Shown piece by piece: positions 48,165-56,688 of a DNA stretch of 58,673 nt. The notes beneath the pieces are model-generated. The model worked only from the letters and a program-made list of their open reading frames with translations. It was not told the DNA's origin and searched no databases. Each line of letters begins with the position of its first letter. The first letter of the stretch is position 1. A program made the position numbers and the translations under genes. The stretch comes from a virus: positions 1 to 58,673 of IMG/VR virus record IMGVR_UViG_3300030329_002153; one strand, given 5' to 3'.

Positions 48165-48623
48165 ATGGCTCGTCGCTATGGAACGGAAGGCGAAACTACA
48201 GTCACTTCAGGCGCAAGTTCGGCAAAGTCTGTCATGGGCCTCGTGTCGGCAACGACGGTTCGCCCAAGGCTTTACGATCTGGTTATTGGCAGCGGTGATA
48301 GCCCCGCTGACAACGCCACGAAGTTTCAGATCAAGCGGTTCACTGCGGTGGGAACAGCCACCACGGTTACCCCGCAGGCTCTGGACCCGAACGATCCGGC
48401 TGCCTTGGCCAGTTGCCGGGATGCCTATACTGGTGAGCCAACCTATACGTCTGGTGCCATTCTCCATGCCATCAGCATGAACCAGCGCAACACGTTCCGT
48501 TGGGTTGCTGCTCCGGGCGGCGAGATTGTGTGCCCTGCAACGGCAAACAATGGTGTCGCCGTGTTTTCCTCTGGGTCGAGTGCCGCAATCGCGTATCAGG
48601 TGGTTATGTTCCATGAGGAATAG
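48165..48623 (+). CDS. Small beta-rich virion protein
   Basis: 152 residues. VRPRLYDLVIGSGDSPADNA, FQIKRFTAVGTATTVTPQAL and MNQRNTFRWVAAPGGEIV form a pattern seen in small uncharacterised virion proteins of many phages. Starts 16 bases after the adaptor. No enzymatic motif. Confidence 0.7.
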   Translation: MARRYGTEGETTVTSGASSAKSVMGLVSATTVRPRLYDLVIGSGDSPADNATKFQIKRFTAVGTATTVTPQALDPNDPAALASCRDAYTGEPTYTSGAILHAISMNQRNTFRWVAAPGGEIVCPATANNGVAVFSSGSSAAIAYQVVMFHEE

Positions 48624-48625
48624 GG

Positions 48626-48922
48626 ATGTCCGACAAAACTTGGACAGCCTCTAAGCCCAAGGGCCACATCACAATATCTGGCCCAGACGGGATTGTTGAG
48701 GCCGACACCCTCCAGTGTGTTCACTGCGGTGGGCACTGGAGGGTGGAGCCGGGCAGCGGAAAGATCCGTGGCTTTTGCACCAACTGCAATGGTCCCGTGT
48801 GTGGCCCGTCGTGCGCAGACTGCGTCCCCTTTGAAAAGCAGATAGAGATCATGGAAGGCACCCGTTCTCCCGGCGCGGTGTCTGTCAATGTTTCAAACAT
48901 CTGGACTCCGGGGAATAAGTAA
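48626..48922 (+). CDS. Small double-zinc-motif virion-region protein
   Basis: 98 residues with LQCVHCGGHW, GFCTNCNGPVCGPSCADCV: eight cysteines in CxxC-type pairs that likely bind two zinc ions. This compact cysteine pattern ending VPFEKQIE is recurrent in phage structural clusters. Its stop overlaps the next ATG (TAATG). Function unknown. Confidence 0.7.
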   Translation: MSDKTWTASKPKGHITISGPDGIVEADTLQCVHCGGHWRVEPGSGKIRGFCTNCNGPVCGPSCADCVPFEKQIEIMEGTRSPGAVSVNVSNIWTPGNK

Positions 48923-50067
48923 TGGCACTGACAACAGACTTGGTTGCCTATTACCCCTTGTCGGAAACGACTGGCAACAGAAACACTGTGGTGGGTTCTA
49001 GGAACCTAACACAGAGCGGGGGAGTAACCTACGAAACCGGCATCGTAGGCACGGCAGCTAAGTTTACGTTCGCGTCGTCCCAATATCTGAATCACGCAGA
49101 TCACAACGACTTGGATCTGTCCACAACATCTTCTGCGTCAGAGTGGACAATCTGTGGTTGGGCATACTGCGAGTCATTCCCAAACCTCCAGCAGATAATC
49201 GCCAAGGGTGATTCGTCTATGCCTGATGGCATCCAGATGGAGTATGGGCTTCAGATAGGCATATTCGGTGATGTTCTGGCTCAGGTGGATTACGGGAACG
49301 ACTACCGCGAAGCCAAGTGGGATGCCCAGATTGCCCCCGAGGAGTGGTTTTTTGTCGCGGCTGTTCTCAGAAAAACAGGGGAAGACTCAGGTCTGACCAT
49401 ATACGGTGGCAAGACAACAGATTCAGAACTGACAAAGAATACTACACGGTTCACCCCATCGGCAGCCGCAAACAACCAAGGCGTCCTGACGATTGGTAGC
49501 CTGTACGGCAACCAGAACTTTATGAATGGCCGCATTGATGAGGTGGGGCTATGGAAGAGGGCACTGACAGACGATGAGGTGGCCCAGTTGTTTAGCGGCG
49601 GGTCTGGTACAACCTACCCGTTCGGCAAAACGGCGGGGCAGGATATGGACTGGGTTTCCCCGCCAGCGATTGTTACCCGCCCGTCAATCCGCACGGTGCC
49701 TGCGGAGTATCCCCTGCCTCCTCTGGGGGATTTGTTGACAGGCGCAGGGGTCGGTGGAACCCCAACGGTCGATTCGTGGCGTTCCGAGACCGAAGTGCCA
49801 GTCCTGCCCCGTCCTCTTTACCACAATGTTTACGCAGAACCCATCATCAACAATCGGGAGATTGTCATCCCTCCAGTTGATGCTTGGTGGAGCAATGCAG
49901 AGATTCCTACTCCGAGCAGGCCGGGACACTTGGAGGCCATGGCTGTTCCCGCTGTTGGGACAACGGCAATCTCAGAGGTGAACGTGCCGGAAGCTGTTGC
50001 CCCGCCAGAGGAGTACACACCGGCCCGAACAGAAGATGTCGACGAATACAGGTCTAGAAATGCCTGA
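48922..50067 (+). CDS. LamG/concanavalin-like lectin tail protein
   Basis: 381 residues. Residues about 1-220 are a LamG-type jelly roll: AYYPLSETTGNRN, YVxxx-like FASSQYLNHADHNDL, EWTICGWAYCES, EEWFFVAAVLRK, and the closing signature GRIDEVGLWKRALTDDEVAQL. These domains commonly bind glycans. The remaining 160 residues are Pro-rich with three repeats of a PTVDSWRSETEVPVLPRP-like unit, probably an extended linker. Located among fibre genes, it is a candidate receptor-binding or carbohydrate-binding virion protein. Confidence 0.8.
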   Translation: MALTTDLVAYYPLSETTGNRNTVVGSRNLTQSGGVTYETGIVGTAAKFTFASSQYLNHADHNDLDLSTTSSASEWTICGWAYCESFPNLQQIIAKGDSSMPDGIQMEYGLQIGIFGDVLAQVDYGNDYREAKWDAQIAPEEWFFVAAVLRKTGEDSGLTIYGGKTTDSELTKNTTRFTPSAAANNQGVLTIGSLYGNQNFMNGRIDEVGLWKRALTDDEVAQLFSGGSGTTYPFGKTAGQDMDWVSPPAIVTRPSIRTVPAEYPLPPLGDLLTGAGVGGTPTVDSWRSETEVPVLPRPLYHNVYAEPIINNREIVIPPVDAWWSNAEIPTPSRPGHLEAMAVPAVGTTAISEVNVPEAVAPPEEYTPARTEDVDEYRSRNA

Positions 50068-50320
50068 CATTCCTGCATCAACATTACAGGTGAGAGAGTT
50101 TCCGGGCCTCGTGGCGGAAATCAACACGTTCAACCTACCGTCAGGCGCGTCCGACGATCAGGTGAACATTGTTCCGGACGATATAGGGAGGCTGAAAAGC
50201 AGGAACGGGTATGCGGTTGTGAGTTTTTCCGACGATTACACAGAGCTTGTCGGGTTTTTCTACATCGCTTATGAGGGCGGGTTGCTTGTCGATCACGACG
50301 GCAACTACGTTGTGGGATAA
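50060..50320 (+). CDS. Small tail protein, copy A (hub N-terminus-like)
   Basis: 86 residues: MPDIPASTLQVREFPGLVAE, NLPSGASDDQVNIVPDDIGR, LKSRNGYAVVSF, then a 27-residue extension. A 59-residue gene at 52481 encodes nearly the same first 57 residues. The DxxGLV...LPxGASxDQVN...GxLxxRxGY pattern is what I expect at the N-terminus of tail-hub proteins, which here lacks it (53397 gene). Overlaps the lectin gene by eight bases. Confidence 0.65.
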   Translation: MPDIPASTLQVREFPGLVAEINTFNLPSGASDDQVNIVPDDIGRLKSRNGYAVVSFSDDYTELVGFFYIAYEGGLLVDHDGNYVVG

Positions 50321-52476
50321 TGGCAAACAGGCAGATCAAAGACTTCACGGAAGACACAGCCCCGTCAGGGTCTGACTTCGTTTTGAAGCAGTCGTCTGGT
50401 GGTGGCATTGGGTCAACCAAAGCTGTCACTATAGACAACATTCTGGGGCTGGTGGCTGCTGGCGATATAACCCAAGTGAACATTACAGCCGGAACTGGCC
50501 TTTCCGGAACCCAGAACACCACCTCCGGTGCCCACACCCAGACTCTCGCCCTTAGCCATCTCGGAATCCAGAGCCTTTCCGACCCGAGTGCGGACAGAAT
50601 TCTGTTCTGGGACGACAGCGAGACGGCAGCCGGGTGGCTCACTGTTGGGTCAAACCTTTCTTTGTCTGGAACAACACTCACGGCAACCAACACAGACACG
50701 ACATATTCTGCTGGTAACGGCATCTCTCTGAGTTCAACGACTTTTGCTGTTGCCGCCGGGGCGGGGCTTGCGCAGGAGTCCGGGGGGCTTGCCCTCAGCC
50801 ATCTAGGCATCCAGAGCCTGAGTGACCCTGACGCAGACAGGATTTTGTTCTGGGATGATTCTGCGGGGGCAACTGCGTGGCTGACCGTGGGAAGCAACCT
50901 CAGTGTGTCGGGAACGACAATCACGGCCACCGACACGAACACCACATACTCTGCCGGGAACGGCATCGCTCTGGGCGGGACCACATTTACAGTTGCCGCT
51001 GGCACAGGACTCGCACAGGAGAGCGGCGGGTTGGCCCTGTCGCACCTAGGAATCCAGTCGCTGAGTGATCCTGATGCAGACAGAATTCTGTTCTGGGACG
51101 ACTCGGCTGGGGCGTCAGCGTGGCTGACCGTGGGAAGCAACCTGTCGGTCTCAGGAACCACAATTACGGCGACGGACACCAACACGACATATTCTGCCGG
51201 GAACGGAATCTCTCTAAGCACAACGACATTCTCTGTTGCTGCTGGGACAGGGCTTGCACAGGAGTCTGGTGGTTTGGCACTTAGCCACCTTGGCCTGCAA
51301 AGCCTTTCTGACCCCGACGCAGACAGGATTTTGTTTTGGGATGACAGCGAGGGGGCGTTCAAATGGCTGACGGTTGGTTCAAACCTGTCGATATCAGGGT
51401 CGACGATAACCGCTTCCGCAGGCGGGAGTGGGGACATAACCCGTGTGAACATTACGGCGGGGACCGGACTGACCGGAACGACAGACACAACGACTGGAGA
51501 TCACACCCAGACGCTGGCTCTTAGCCATCTGGGAATACAGAGCCTGTCAGATCCCGATGCAGATAGGATCATGTTTTGGGATGACTCGGCTGGAGCCGCA
51601 GCATGGCTTACCGCTGGCAGCAACCTTAGCATCTCAGGGACGAGTATCAGTGCTACCGACACCAACACTACTTATTCTGCTGGTAACGGCATCTCCCTTA
51701 GTTCTACTACTTTTTCTGTTAGTGCAGGATCTGGACTAGCGCAAGAAAGCGGCGGGCTGGCTCTGGATGACCCGATAAACCTCGATGAGTTGACAGAGTC
51801 AACTGACGCGACCGACGACAAGATTTTCCTCTGGGACGAGAGTGCGTCCGCATGGAAATATATGACGTTAGACAATCTTCAGGACGCCATCGACACCACT
51901 GGTGGTGGTGGTGGTGGAAGTGGTGATGTGGTGGCCGGAAGCACCTTCACCACCGCTGGCGTCATCATGGCCTGCGACGGTGACGATAAAACCATCGACG
52001 CGCCCAACGCCACCCTGACCACCAACGGTCAGGGGATGACCGTTAGTTCCGCTGTAGCCACTCCGTTTGAGGTGAATTCCAGCACACGCGACGGGAACTC
52101 CACATTTAAGTTTGTCACGGGTAGCGGTGACAGCGGGAGTGCCCAGAATAATCAGTCGTCAATTCAAATTGTTGCCCAGACATCCGCCAACGCTAACCTT
52201 TATCTTGGCGACACGGACGTTGCCACGCGAGGGGGGCTGACGTACAAGAACAACGGCGACTCGTTGCAGTTGAAAGCAGCCGGTGCAGCCGTACTGGAAC
52301 TCGATTCGAGCAAGGTGGTTGAGTTCAAGATTGCTGGTGACAGCAAGACTGTGAACCTCCAAAACAACGCGATGGATGACACCATGAGCGGGGCAGCGAC
52401 GGTGACAGTCAACGCCACGGAATGGCTGCAAATAAAAGTGAACGGAAACACCCGATACATTCCGGTGTGGAGCTAG
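50320..52476 (+). CDS. Tail fibre with five ~81-residue repeats
   Basis: 718 residues. N-terminus MANRQIKDFTEDTAPSGSDF is a typical virion-attachment start. Then five repeats of LALSHLGIQSLSDPDADRIL-FWDDS-...-WLTVGSNLSxSG-...-TTYSAGNGI-...-GLAQESGG. Such 'DRILFWDDS' repeats are known from fibres of marine and other environmental phages. A glycine linker (about 527-534) separates the repeats from a C-terminal domain (GVIMACDGDDKTIDAPN ... WLQIKVNGNTRYIPVW) that likely contacts the host. Trimeric fibre inferred. Confidence 0.88.
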   Translation: MANRQIKDFTEDTAPSGSDFVLKQSSGGGIGSTKAVTIDNILGLVAAGDITQVNITAGTGLSGTQNTTSGAHTQTLALSHLGIQSLSDPSADRILFWDDSETAAGWLTVGSNLSLSGTTLTATNTDTTYSAGNGISLSSTTFAVAAGAGLAQESGGLALSHLGIQSLSDPDADRILFWDDSAGATAWLTVGSNLSVSGTTITATDTNTTYSAGNGIALGGTTFTVAAGTGLAQESGGLALSHLGIQSLSDPDADRILFWDDSAGASAWLTVGSNLSVSGTTITATDTNTTYSAGNGISLSTTTFSVAAGTGLAQESGGLALSHLGLQSLSDPDADRILFWDDSEGAFKWLTVGSNLSISGSTITASAGGSGDITRVNITAGTGLTGTTDTTTGDHTQTLALSHLGIQSLSDPDADRIMFWDDSAGAAAWLTAGSNLSISGTSISATDTNTTYSAGNGISLSSTTFSVSAGSGLAQESGGLALDDPINLDELTESTDATDDKIFLWDESASAWKYMTLDNLQDAIDTTGGGGGGSGDVVAGSTFTTAGVIMACDGDDKTIDAPNATLTTNGQGMTVSSAVATPFEVNSSTRDGNSTFKFVTGSGDSGSAQNNQSSIQIVAQTSANANLYLGDTDVATRGGLTYKNNGDSLQLKAAGAAVLELDSSKVVEFKIAGDSKTVNLQNNAMDDTMSGAATVTVNATEWLQIKVNGNTRYIPVWS
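50545..51750 (+). repeat. Protein repeat in tail fibre gene (243-bp units)
   Basis: Units start at 50545, 50788, 51031, 51274 and 51514 (spacings 243, 243, 243, 240). The fourth unit's second half is replaced by a segment like the pre-repeat region (GDITRVNITAGTGLTGT). Protein identity is high while codons differ between units. Confidence 0.9.
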
Positions 52477-52480
52477 TAAA

Positions 52481-52660
52481 ATGCCAGACATTCCGGCTTC
52501 ATCGACATCCATACGGGACTTTATCGGTCTGGTTGCCGAAATTGACCAGTTTGATTTGCCGCAGGGGGCGTCCGACGATCAGGTAAACTGCATAAGTGAC
52601 GACATTGGAACCCTCAAGTCCCGACCGGGATACGCCGTCGTAAAGTTCGAGGGAGAATAA
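52481..52660 (+). CDS. Small tail protein, copy B
   Basis: 59 residues: MPDIPASSTSIRDFIGLVAE, DLPQGASDDQVNCISDDIGT, LKSRPGYAVVKFEGE. Clear paralogue of the 50060 gene without its C-terminal extension. It starts four bases after the fibre stop and ends two bases before the next gene. Confidence 0.7.
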   Translation: MPDIPASSTSIRDFIGLVAEIDQFDLPQGASDDQVNCISDDIGTLKSRPGYAVVKFEGE

Positions 52661-52661
52661 G

Positions 52662-52979
52662 ATGCTCGATATTGGTTTTATTGGACACGTTGCCGCAGGG
52701 GGGAGCTTGCCCTTGGCAATTCAGTGTCGTGACTCAGAGTTCAAGCCAGTCAGCCCCACAAGTGTTCCGCTCTATCGTGTTTATCCGGATGGGTTCGGGT
52801 CTTACGCTGCCAGTGGGTATCTCGGTGAATCCGACACGGGCGGAAAGGTGGGATTCCGGACAGGGTCGCTTCCTATATCCACGTCGACCTTCTCTGCTGG
52901 AGAGCTTTACACTATCCTGTTTGAGTACAGGGCTGCCGGTTCAGAGCGAAAAGCAATCGGAACATTCTTGGTGGACTGA
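52662..52979 (+). CDS. Small beta-rich tail protein, paralogue 1
   Basis: 105 residues. Pattern IGHVAAGGSLPLAIQCRDSE, YRVYPDGFGSYAASGYL, then a beta-rich end FSAGELYTILFEYRAAG. The next gene has the same layout, so the two are tandem paralogues. Resembles small baseplate-type beta-sandwich domains that carry fibres. Stop overlaps the next ATG (TGATG). Confidence 0.65.
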   Translation: MLDIGFIGHVAAGGSLPLAIQCRDSEFKPVSPTSVPLYRVYPDGFGSYAASGYLGESDTGGKVGFRTGSLPISTSTFSAGELYTILFEYRAAGSERKAIGTFLVD

Positions 52980-53395
52980 TGTACCTAGGCAGGTTTCAGA
53001 ATGGCGACTCGGTCCCCTTGAGGGTTCGTTGCGTGGACGCAAACCTTGATGCCATCAACCCAGACATTGCCCCGAACTATGTGGTGTACAGCGACACCTT
53101 TAGTGACGTTGCGACCTGCGCTGGTGTGCCACCGAAAGACAAAGACCGCCTGACTGGCCTGTTCGAAGACTCCTTATTTCTAGGGTCTCTAGACACTGGG
53201 TTTTACACAGTCCGATATAGCTGGATGGCAGAAGGACAAGAATTTGCGACACTCGACAACTTTGAGATCATTGGTGGCGGTGATGCCAGTGGTGCGTACA
53301 CCGCAATGCACTTCTATGGGCCGCCACATGCGGACTTCATTGTTGGGCAGTTAGACAGTGATACGGTGGACAAGCGGAGAAACCCAAAGGTCTGA
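52979..53395 (+). CDS. Small beta-rich tail protein, paralogue 2
   Basis: 138 residues: GRFQNGDSVPLRVRCVDANL, YVVYSDTFSDVATCAGVPP, LDTGFYTVRYSWMAEGQEF, then a ~40-residue C-terminal extension (MHFYGPPHADFIVGQLDSD). The first 100 residues align with the preceding gene product (G-x-S-V/L-PL, VYxDxF, G-x-Y). Probably a fibre-binding or hub-associated protein. Confidence 0.65.
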   Translation: MYLGRFQNGDSVPLRVRCVDANLDAINPDIAPNYVVYSDTFSDVATCAGVPPKDKDRLTGLFEDSLFLGSLDTGFYTVRYSWMAEGQEFATLDNFEIIGGGDASGAYTAMHFYGPPHADFIVGQLDSDTVDKRRNPKV

Positions 53396-53396
53396 T

Positions 53397-55733
53397 ATGG
53401 CACACGTCCCGGTTCCCTCATTTTCTGAATCAGCAGACGGCATGCTGTACATGGCTCGCGGCGACCAGCCGATGAGGCGGTGGGATGGACTGCTGGACGA
53501 CTTCGTGGATGCAGGGGTTCCCGCCCCAACGTCCAAGCCAAATGTGGCGTCTACTTCTGGGTCTGGCGATTTTGTGGGTGAATACTACTGCTATGTTCGT
53601 TTTCTAGACAGCCGTGGTCTGGTGAGCAACCTGTCTCCAATTTCAGACAAGCTCGATATGGACTCTCGGTCAGGGACAATAACGAACGTCAAATGGTATA
53701 AGGTGCCGGATTACTGGATTATGATCTATCCATATCCGAACTGGCCGGAAGGTCACATTGTGACCTCAGAGGGGCACGGACTTGTAGAGGGGGAGCGAAT
53801 CAAGATCAGCGGGGTTGTTGGAGACGCTGGCGCGAACGGCACATGGAAAATCACCCTTCTGGGCATGGGGGATCTGGACCCAGCGGACCACTTCAAAATC
53901 CTCGACTCAAGATCAACGGGTGATTATCGTGCCGGTGGAATGTGGAATGCCGGAAGCGGTGCCATTTTGTATTCCAACATTGAAGTCCCTACAGACAGCC
54001 GTGTCACAAAGCGTCAGATCCTTCGCAACAAGGATGGTAATGTAAACACGTTCTACATCGACATTGAAGACGAGACCCTTGAGGGGACGACATTCACGTC
54101 TGAGAAGGATGATGACGAACTAGGTGCAGCCGTACCTTTGCGGGCAGAAGACGGCACCGACTTGAACATTGCACGCCATGGTGAGCCGCCGGATTTCAAG
54201 TCTGTGGTGGTACACCACTACAGCCGGATGTTTGCCGGTGTCGACCTTGACTACTCCGAGGGGGCCGTGTCGGTCACCAAGGATAGCACTACCGTGACGG
54301 GTATCGGGACAATATGGACAGCATCCATGGCGGGGAGAAACTTCTACCCTCTCGGTGCCAATAACACCAAGGCGTATTCGATTAGCACGGTGGACACCGG
54401 GGCGCAGACACTCACTCTCTCTGAAGACTATGACGGTGACACTGAACCGTACATTGAGTACAGCATTAGGACGGAGATCGCTGAACGCTCTACGATTCAC
54501 TATAGCGAGCCAGACCTGTCGGAGTCTTGGGATAGAAACAAGAAGATGTTTCTTACTGAAGACCCCTTGGCTGGGCGGATGACGGGGCTTATGTCCCTCA
54601 ACGCCTCTCTGTACATTCTCTACCAGTACAGAATGTACCGGTTGTCGTATGTGGCCACCCCTGCCGCCGATGGGAAGATTTTCCTGAATGCTTGGAGGGG
54701 GTGTGTTAACCACAGGTGCTGGGTTTCAGCGGAAGGTTTCTCATATCTGCTGGACGAGAAGGGGGTCTACCGTTACGACGGCAACAGCATCGAGGATCTG
54801 TCCGACATGATCCAGCCGATGTTCACAGGACAGCACAAATGGGCCATCAACTGGCTCGACACTAGGTATTTCCACGCATCTCACAGCCCGCAGCACCACA
54901 CAATCAGGTGGTTTGTCTGCCTGCAAGGATTCAAGTACCCCTACCACGCCCTGTGCTACCACTACAAGCATGGGAGGTGGTGGATTGAGGAGTACAACTC
55001 CCCAATCTCCAGCAGCTACACGGGTGAAATGGACGGAAAGAGGCAGCCGTTCTGGGGAAGCACAGGAAGACGGGTTCTCGCAGCCGGTGCGGCACCCCTC
55101 GACGGTGTTGCCGCCTCCGTGGGCGGCTTGAACGGAACGTTCGACTCATCCACTCGGCTAAAGGCTTCTGATAACACCAAGATATTCCAGTCCAACGTCA
55201 TAGGCTGCCCGGTTGTTGTTACCTCTGGAAGGGGCAAGGGGCAGGTCAGGAAGATTGTCGGTGTTTCCCAGTCTTACCACCTCGTTGTGGATAGGCCATG
55301 GGTCATCAGGCCAGATAACACCAGCAAGTACCAGATTGGTGGATTCCTGTGGAAGTACAAGACTGGCCACATGCGGTGGATCATGGCTCCGGGGACCAAG
55401 TCTGTTCGTGGTGTCGAGCTAGTGTTTGAGCCAAACACTGAGGAGTCACAGCTAACTTTGCGAAAATACCAAGACTTCTCTAGCTCTGCTGAGATCAACG
55501 ACTTTGACAGAACGTCAGAGGAGGGCGACGGTGCCGCAACAACCTCTGGTTCGGCAGATGTGGACATCGACATGACGGAACCCACGGGATTTGTGGATCA
55601 AAACTTCGACAGTTACCAGACAATACGCAGCAAATCCAACAAGTTTGTACGCATTGAGCTTGAGGGGTGCCCAAACACCGAAACTCACAAGCTGTACGAG
55701 ATAACTATCCACGGGGTCGGTGACCAGAAATGA
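53397..55733 (+). CDS. Large tail hub / tail nozzle-like protein
   Basis: 778 residues from the ATG with AAAGG. Starts AHVPVPSFSESADGMLYMAR and RWDGLLDDFVDAGVPAPTS, then a long beta-rich body with GEYYCYVRFLDSRGLVSNLS, VTKDSTTVTGIGTIWTASMA, MSLNASLYILYQYRMYRLSY, VSAEGFSYLLDEKGVYRYDG and a C-terminal domain (HMRWIMAPGTKSVRGVELVF). The 'x-A-SLYILYxxRMYRLSY' and 'xGVYRYDG' blocks resemble the beta-propeller-like nozzle proteins of short-tailed phages. It probably forms the tail tip channel. Strong as a structural call, moderate as nozzle. Confidence 0.75.
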   Translation: MAHVPVPSFSESADGMLYMARGDQPMRRWDGLLDDFVDAGVPAPTSKPNVASTSGSGDFVGEYYCYVRFLDSRGLVSNLSPISDKLDMDSRSGTITNVKWYKVPDYWIMIYPYPNWPEGHIVTSEGHGLVEGERIKISGVVGDAGANGTWKITLLGMGDLDPADHFKILDSRSTGDYRAGGMWNAGSGAILYSNIEVPTDSRVTKRQILRNKDGNVNTFYIDIEDETLEGTTFTSEKDDDELGAAVPLRAEDGTDLNIARHGEPPDFKSVVVHHYSRMFAGVDLDYSEGAVSVTKDSTTVTGIGTIWTASMAGRNFYPLGANNTKAYSISTVDTGAQTLTLSEDYDGDTEPYIEYSIRTEIAERSTIHYSEPDLSESWDRNKKMFLTEDPLAGRMTGLMSLNASLYILYQYRMYRLSYVATPAADGKIFLNAWRGCVNHRCWVSAEGFSYLLDEKGVYRYDGNSIEDLSDMIQPMFTGQHKWAINWLDTRYFHASHSPQHHTIRWFVCLQGFKYPYHALCYHYKHGRWWIEEYNSPISSSYTGEMDGKRQPFWGSTGRRVLAAGAAPLDGVAASVGGLNGTFDSSTRLKASDNTKIFQSNVIGCPVVVTSGRGKGQVRKIVGVSQSYHLVVDRPWVIRPDNTSKYQIGGFLWKYKTGHMRWIMAPGTKSVRGVELVFEPNTEESQLTLRKYQDFSSSAEINDFDRTSEEGDGAATTSGSADVDIDMTEPTGFVDQNFDSYQTIRSKSNKFVRIELEGCPNTETHKLYEITIHGVGDQK

Positions 55734-56674
55734 CACTTCGTTCATTGCTTGGAACCGTGGCTAACAAGCTGCGGCAACGGGAGTGGGGCGCAAAGATTCG
55801 TGACGGCGGCGGCAAGATGGTCGACCCCGGCGTCAACGAGTTTGCGGAGGAGTTGTTTGTTGCCCTTACCTCGAACGCTCCCATTGAGCTACAAGGACCA
55901 TTGGTCCTGAAGAACCCAACTGACGGTCCAGCCATCCAGATCGTGAACACTGGAACGGTGAAGCACCACGGGATCATGATAAGTGACAGCGACGGAAGGC
56001 AGTCCAGTGTTGGCATTGGGACTGGATGCACAAACCTAGTTGCAGCCGAAATTGTCCCGCATCCGAGTGCGTTCATTGACCCTGAAGTGGCCCAGAAGAA
56101 GTGGTCTGCACTGGGGAAGGGGGGTGGCGACGTGTCTCTCTCTCCAAATACCACTGAAAACCCCAGCAATACACCCGCTGGTCCGGGTATTTCCTCAAAC
56201 ACTGGTCAGGGGACGGGCCTTGCCAGTGGTTTTGACGAGGGTTTTTCTGGCTCTGGAGTCCCGCTGAGAGTGGAGGGTGGAACCTTCGTGCCAATAGGGG
56301 GCTATGGTCAGATGCTGTCCAGCCTTCAGGAATCCTTCAGCACAGACACCACGTCCACCGATGGTGCCCATGCCGATGGTGCCGCATATCAACTGACATT
56401 GAACGGGACGCCGGTTTTTTGGATAAAAGACTTGAGTGAATGTACCGTGAGTCGTGGTACAATCACCTCGGTGGGGAGCGACAGTATATCTGTCACTTCT
56501 GCTGTGACCGAAAAGACTGTGTCTGTGGCAAAGCCAACGAAGCTGCGGGGTGCCACCGAATCGCCGTCGTATGAAGCGGGAGATGAAATATACTTCCGCT
56601 TTTCGTCTAATGGCACGGGGGTGTCCGGTTCGGACTACATTGATTTGAATGTTGACGCTAGGACGGCGTCGTAA
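55730..56674 (+). CDS. Tail-region protein, unknown
   Basis: 314 residues, start overlapping the hub stop (ATGA). Basic N-terminal helix (LRSLLGTVANKLRQREWGAK), strand-rich middle (PLVLKNPTDGPAIQIVNTGT), a Ser/Gly/Pro-rich linker (about 140-170), and a beta-rich C-terminus (VSRGTITSVGSDSISVTSAV). The C-terminal 115 residues resemble short domains at the tips of phage fibre proteins. Function uncertain. Confidence 0.65.
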   Translation: MTLRSLLGTVANKLRQREWGAKIRDGGGKMVDPGVNEFAEELFVALTSNAPIELQGPLVLKNPTDGPAIQIVNTGTVKHHGIMISDSDGRQSSVGIGTGCTNLVAAEIVPHPSAFIDPEVAQKKWSALGKGGGDVSLSPNTTENPSNTPAGPGISSNTGQGTGLASGFDEGFSGSGVPLRVEGGTFVPIGGYGQMLSSLQESFSTDTTSTDGAHADGAAYQLTLNGTPVFWIKDLSECTVSRGTITSVGSDSISVTSAVTEKTVSVAKPTKLRGATESPSYEAGDEIYFRFSSNGTGVSGSDYIDLNVDARTAS

Positions 56675-56688
56675 TCTGGAGAGCCAGA

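Noticed and set aside
50130-51488. 452-codon minus-strand frame opposite the fibre gene
   Set aside because: Its repeats simply mirror the fibre repeats; no ribosome site or plausible protein composition.
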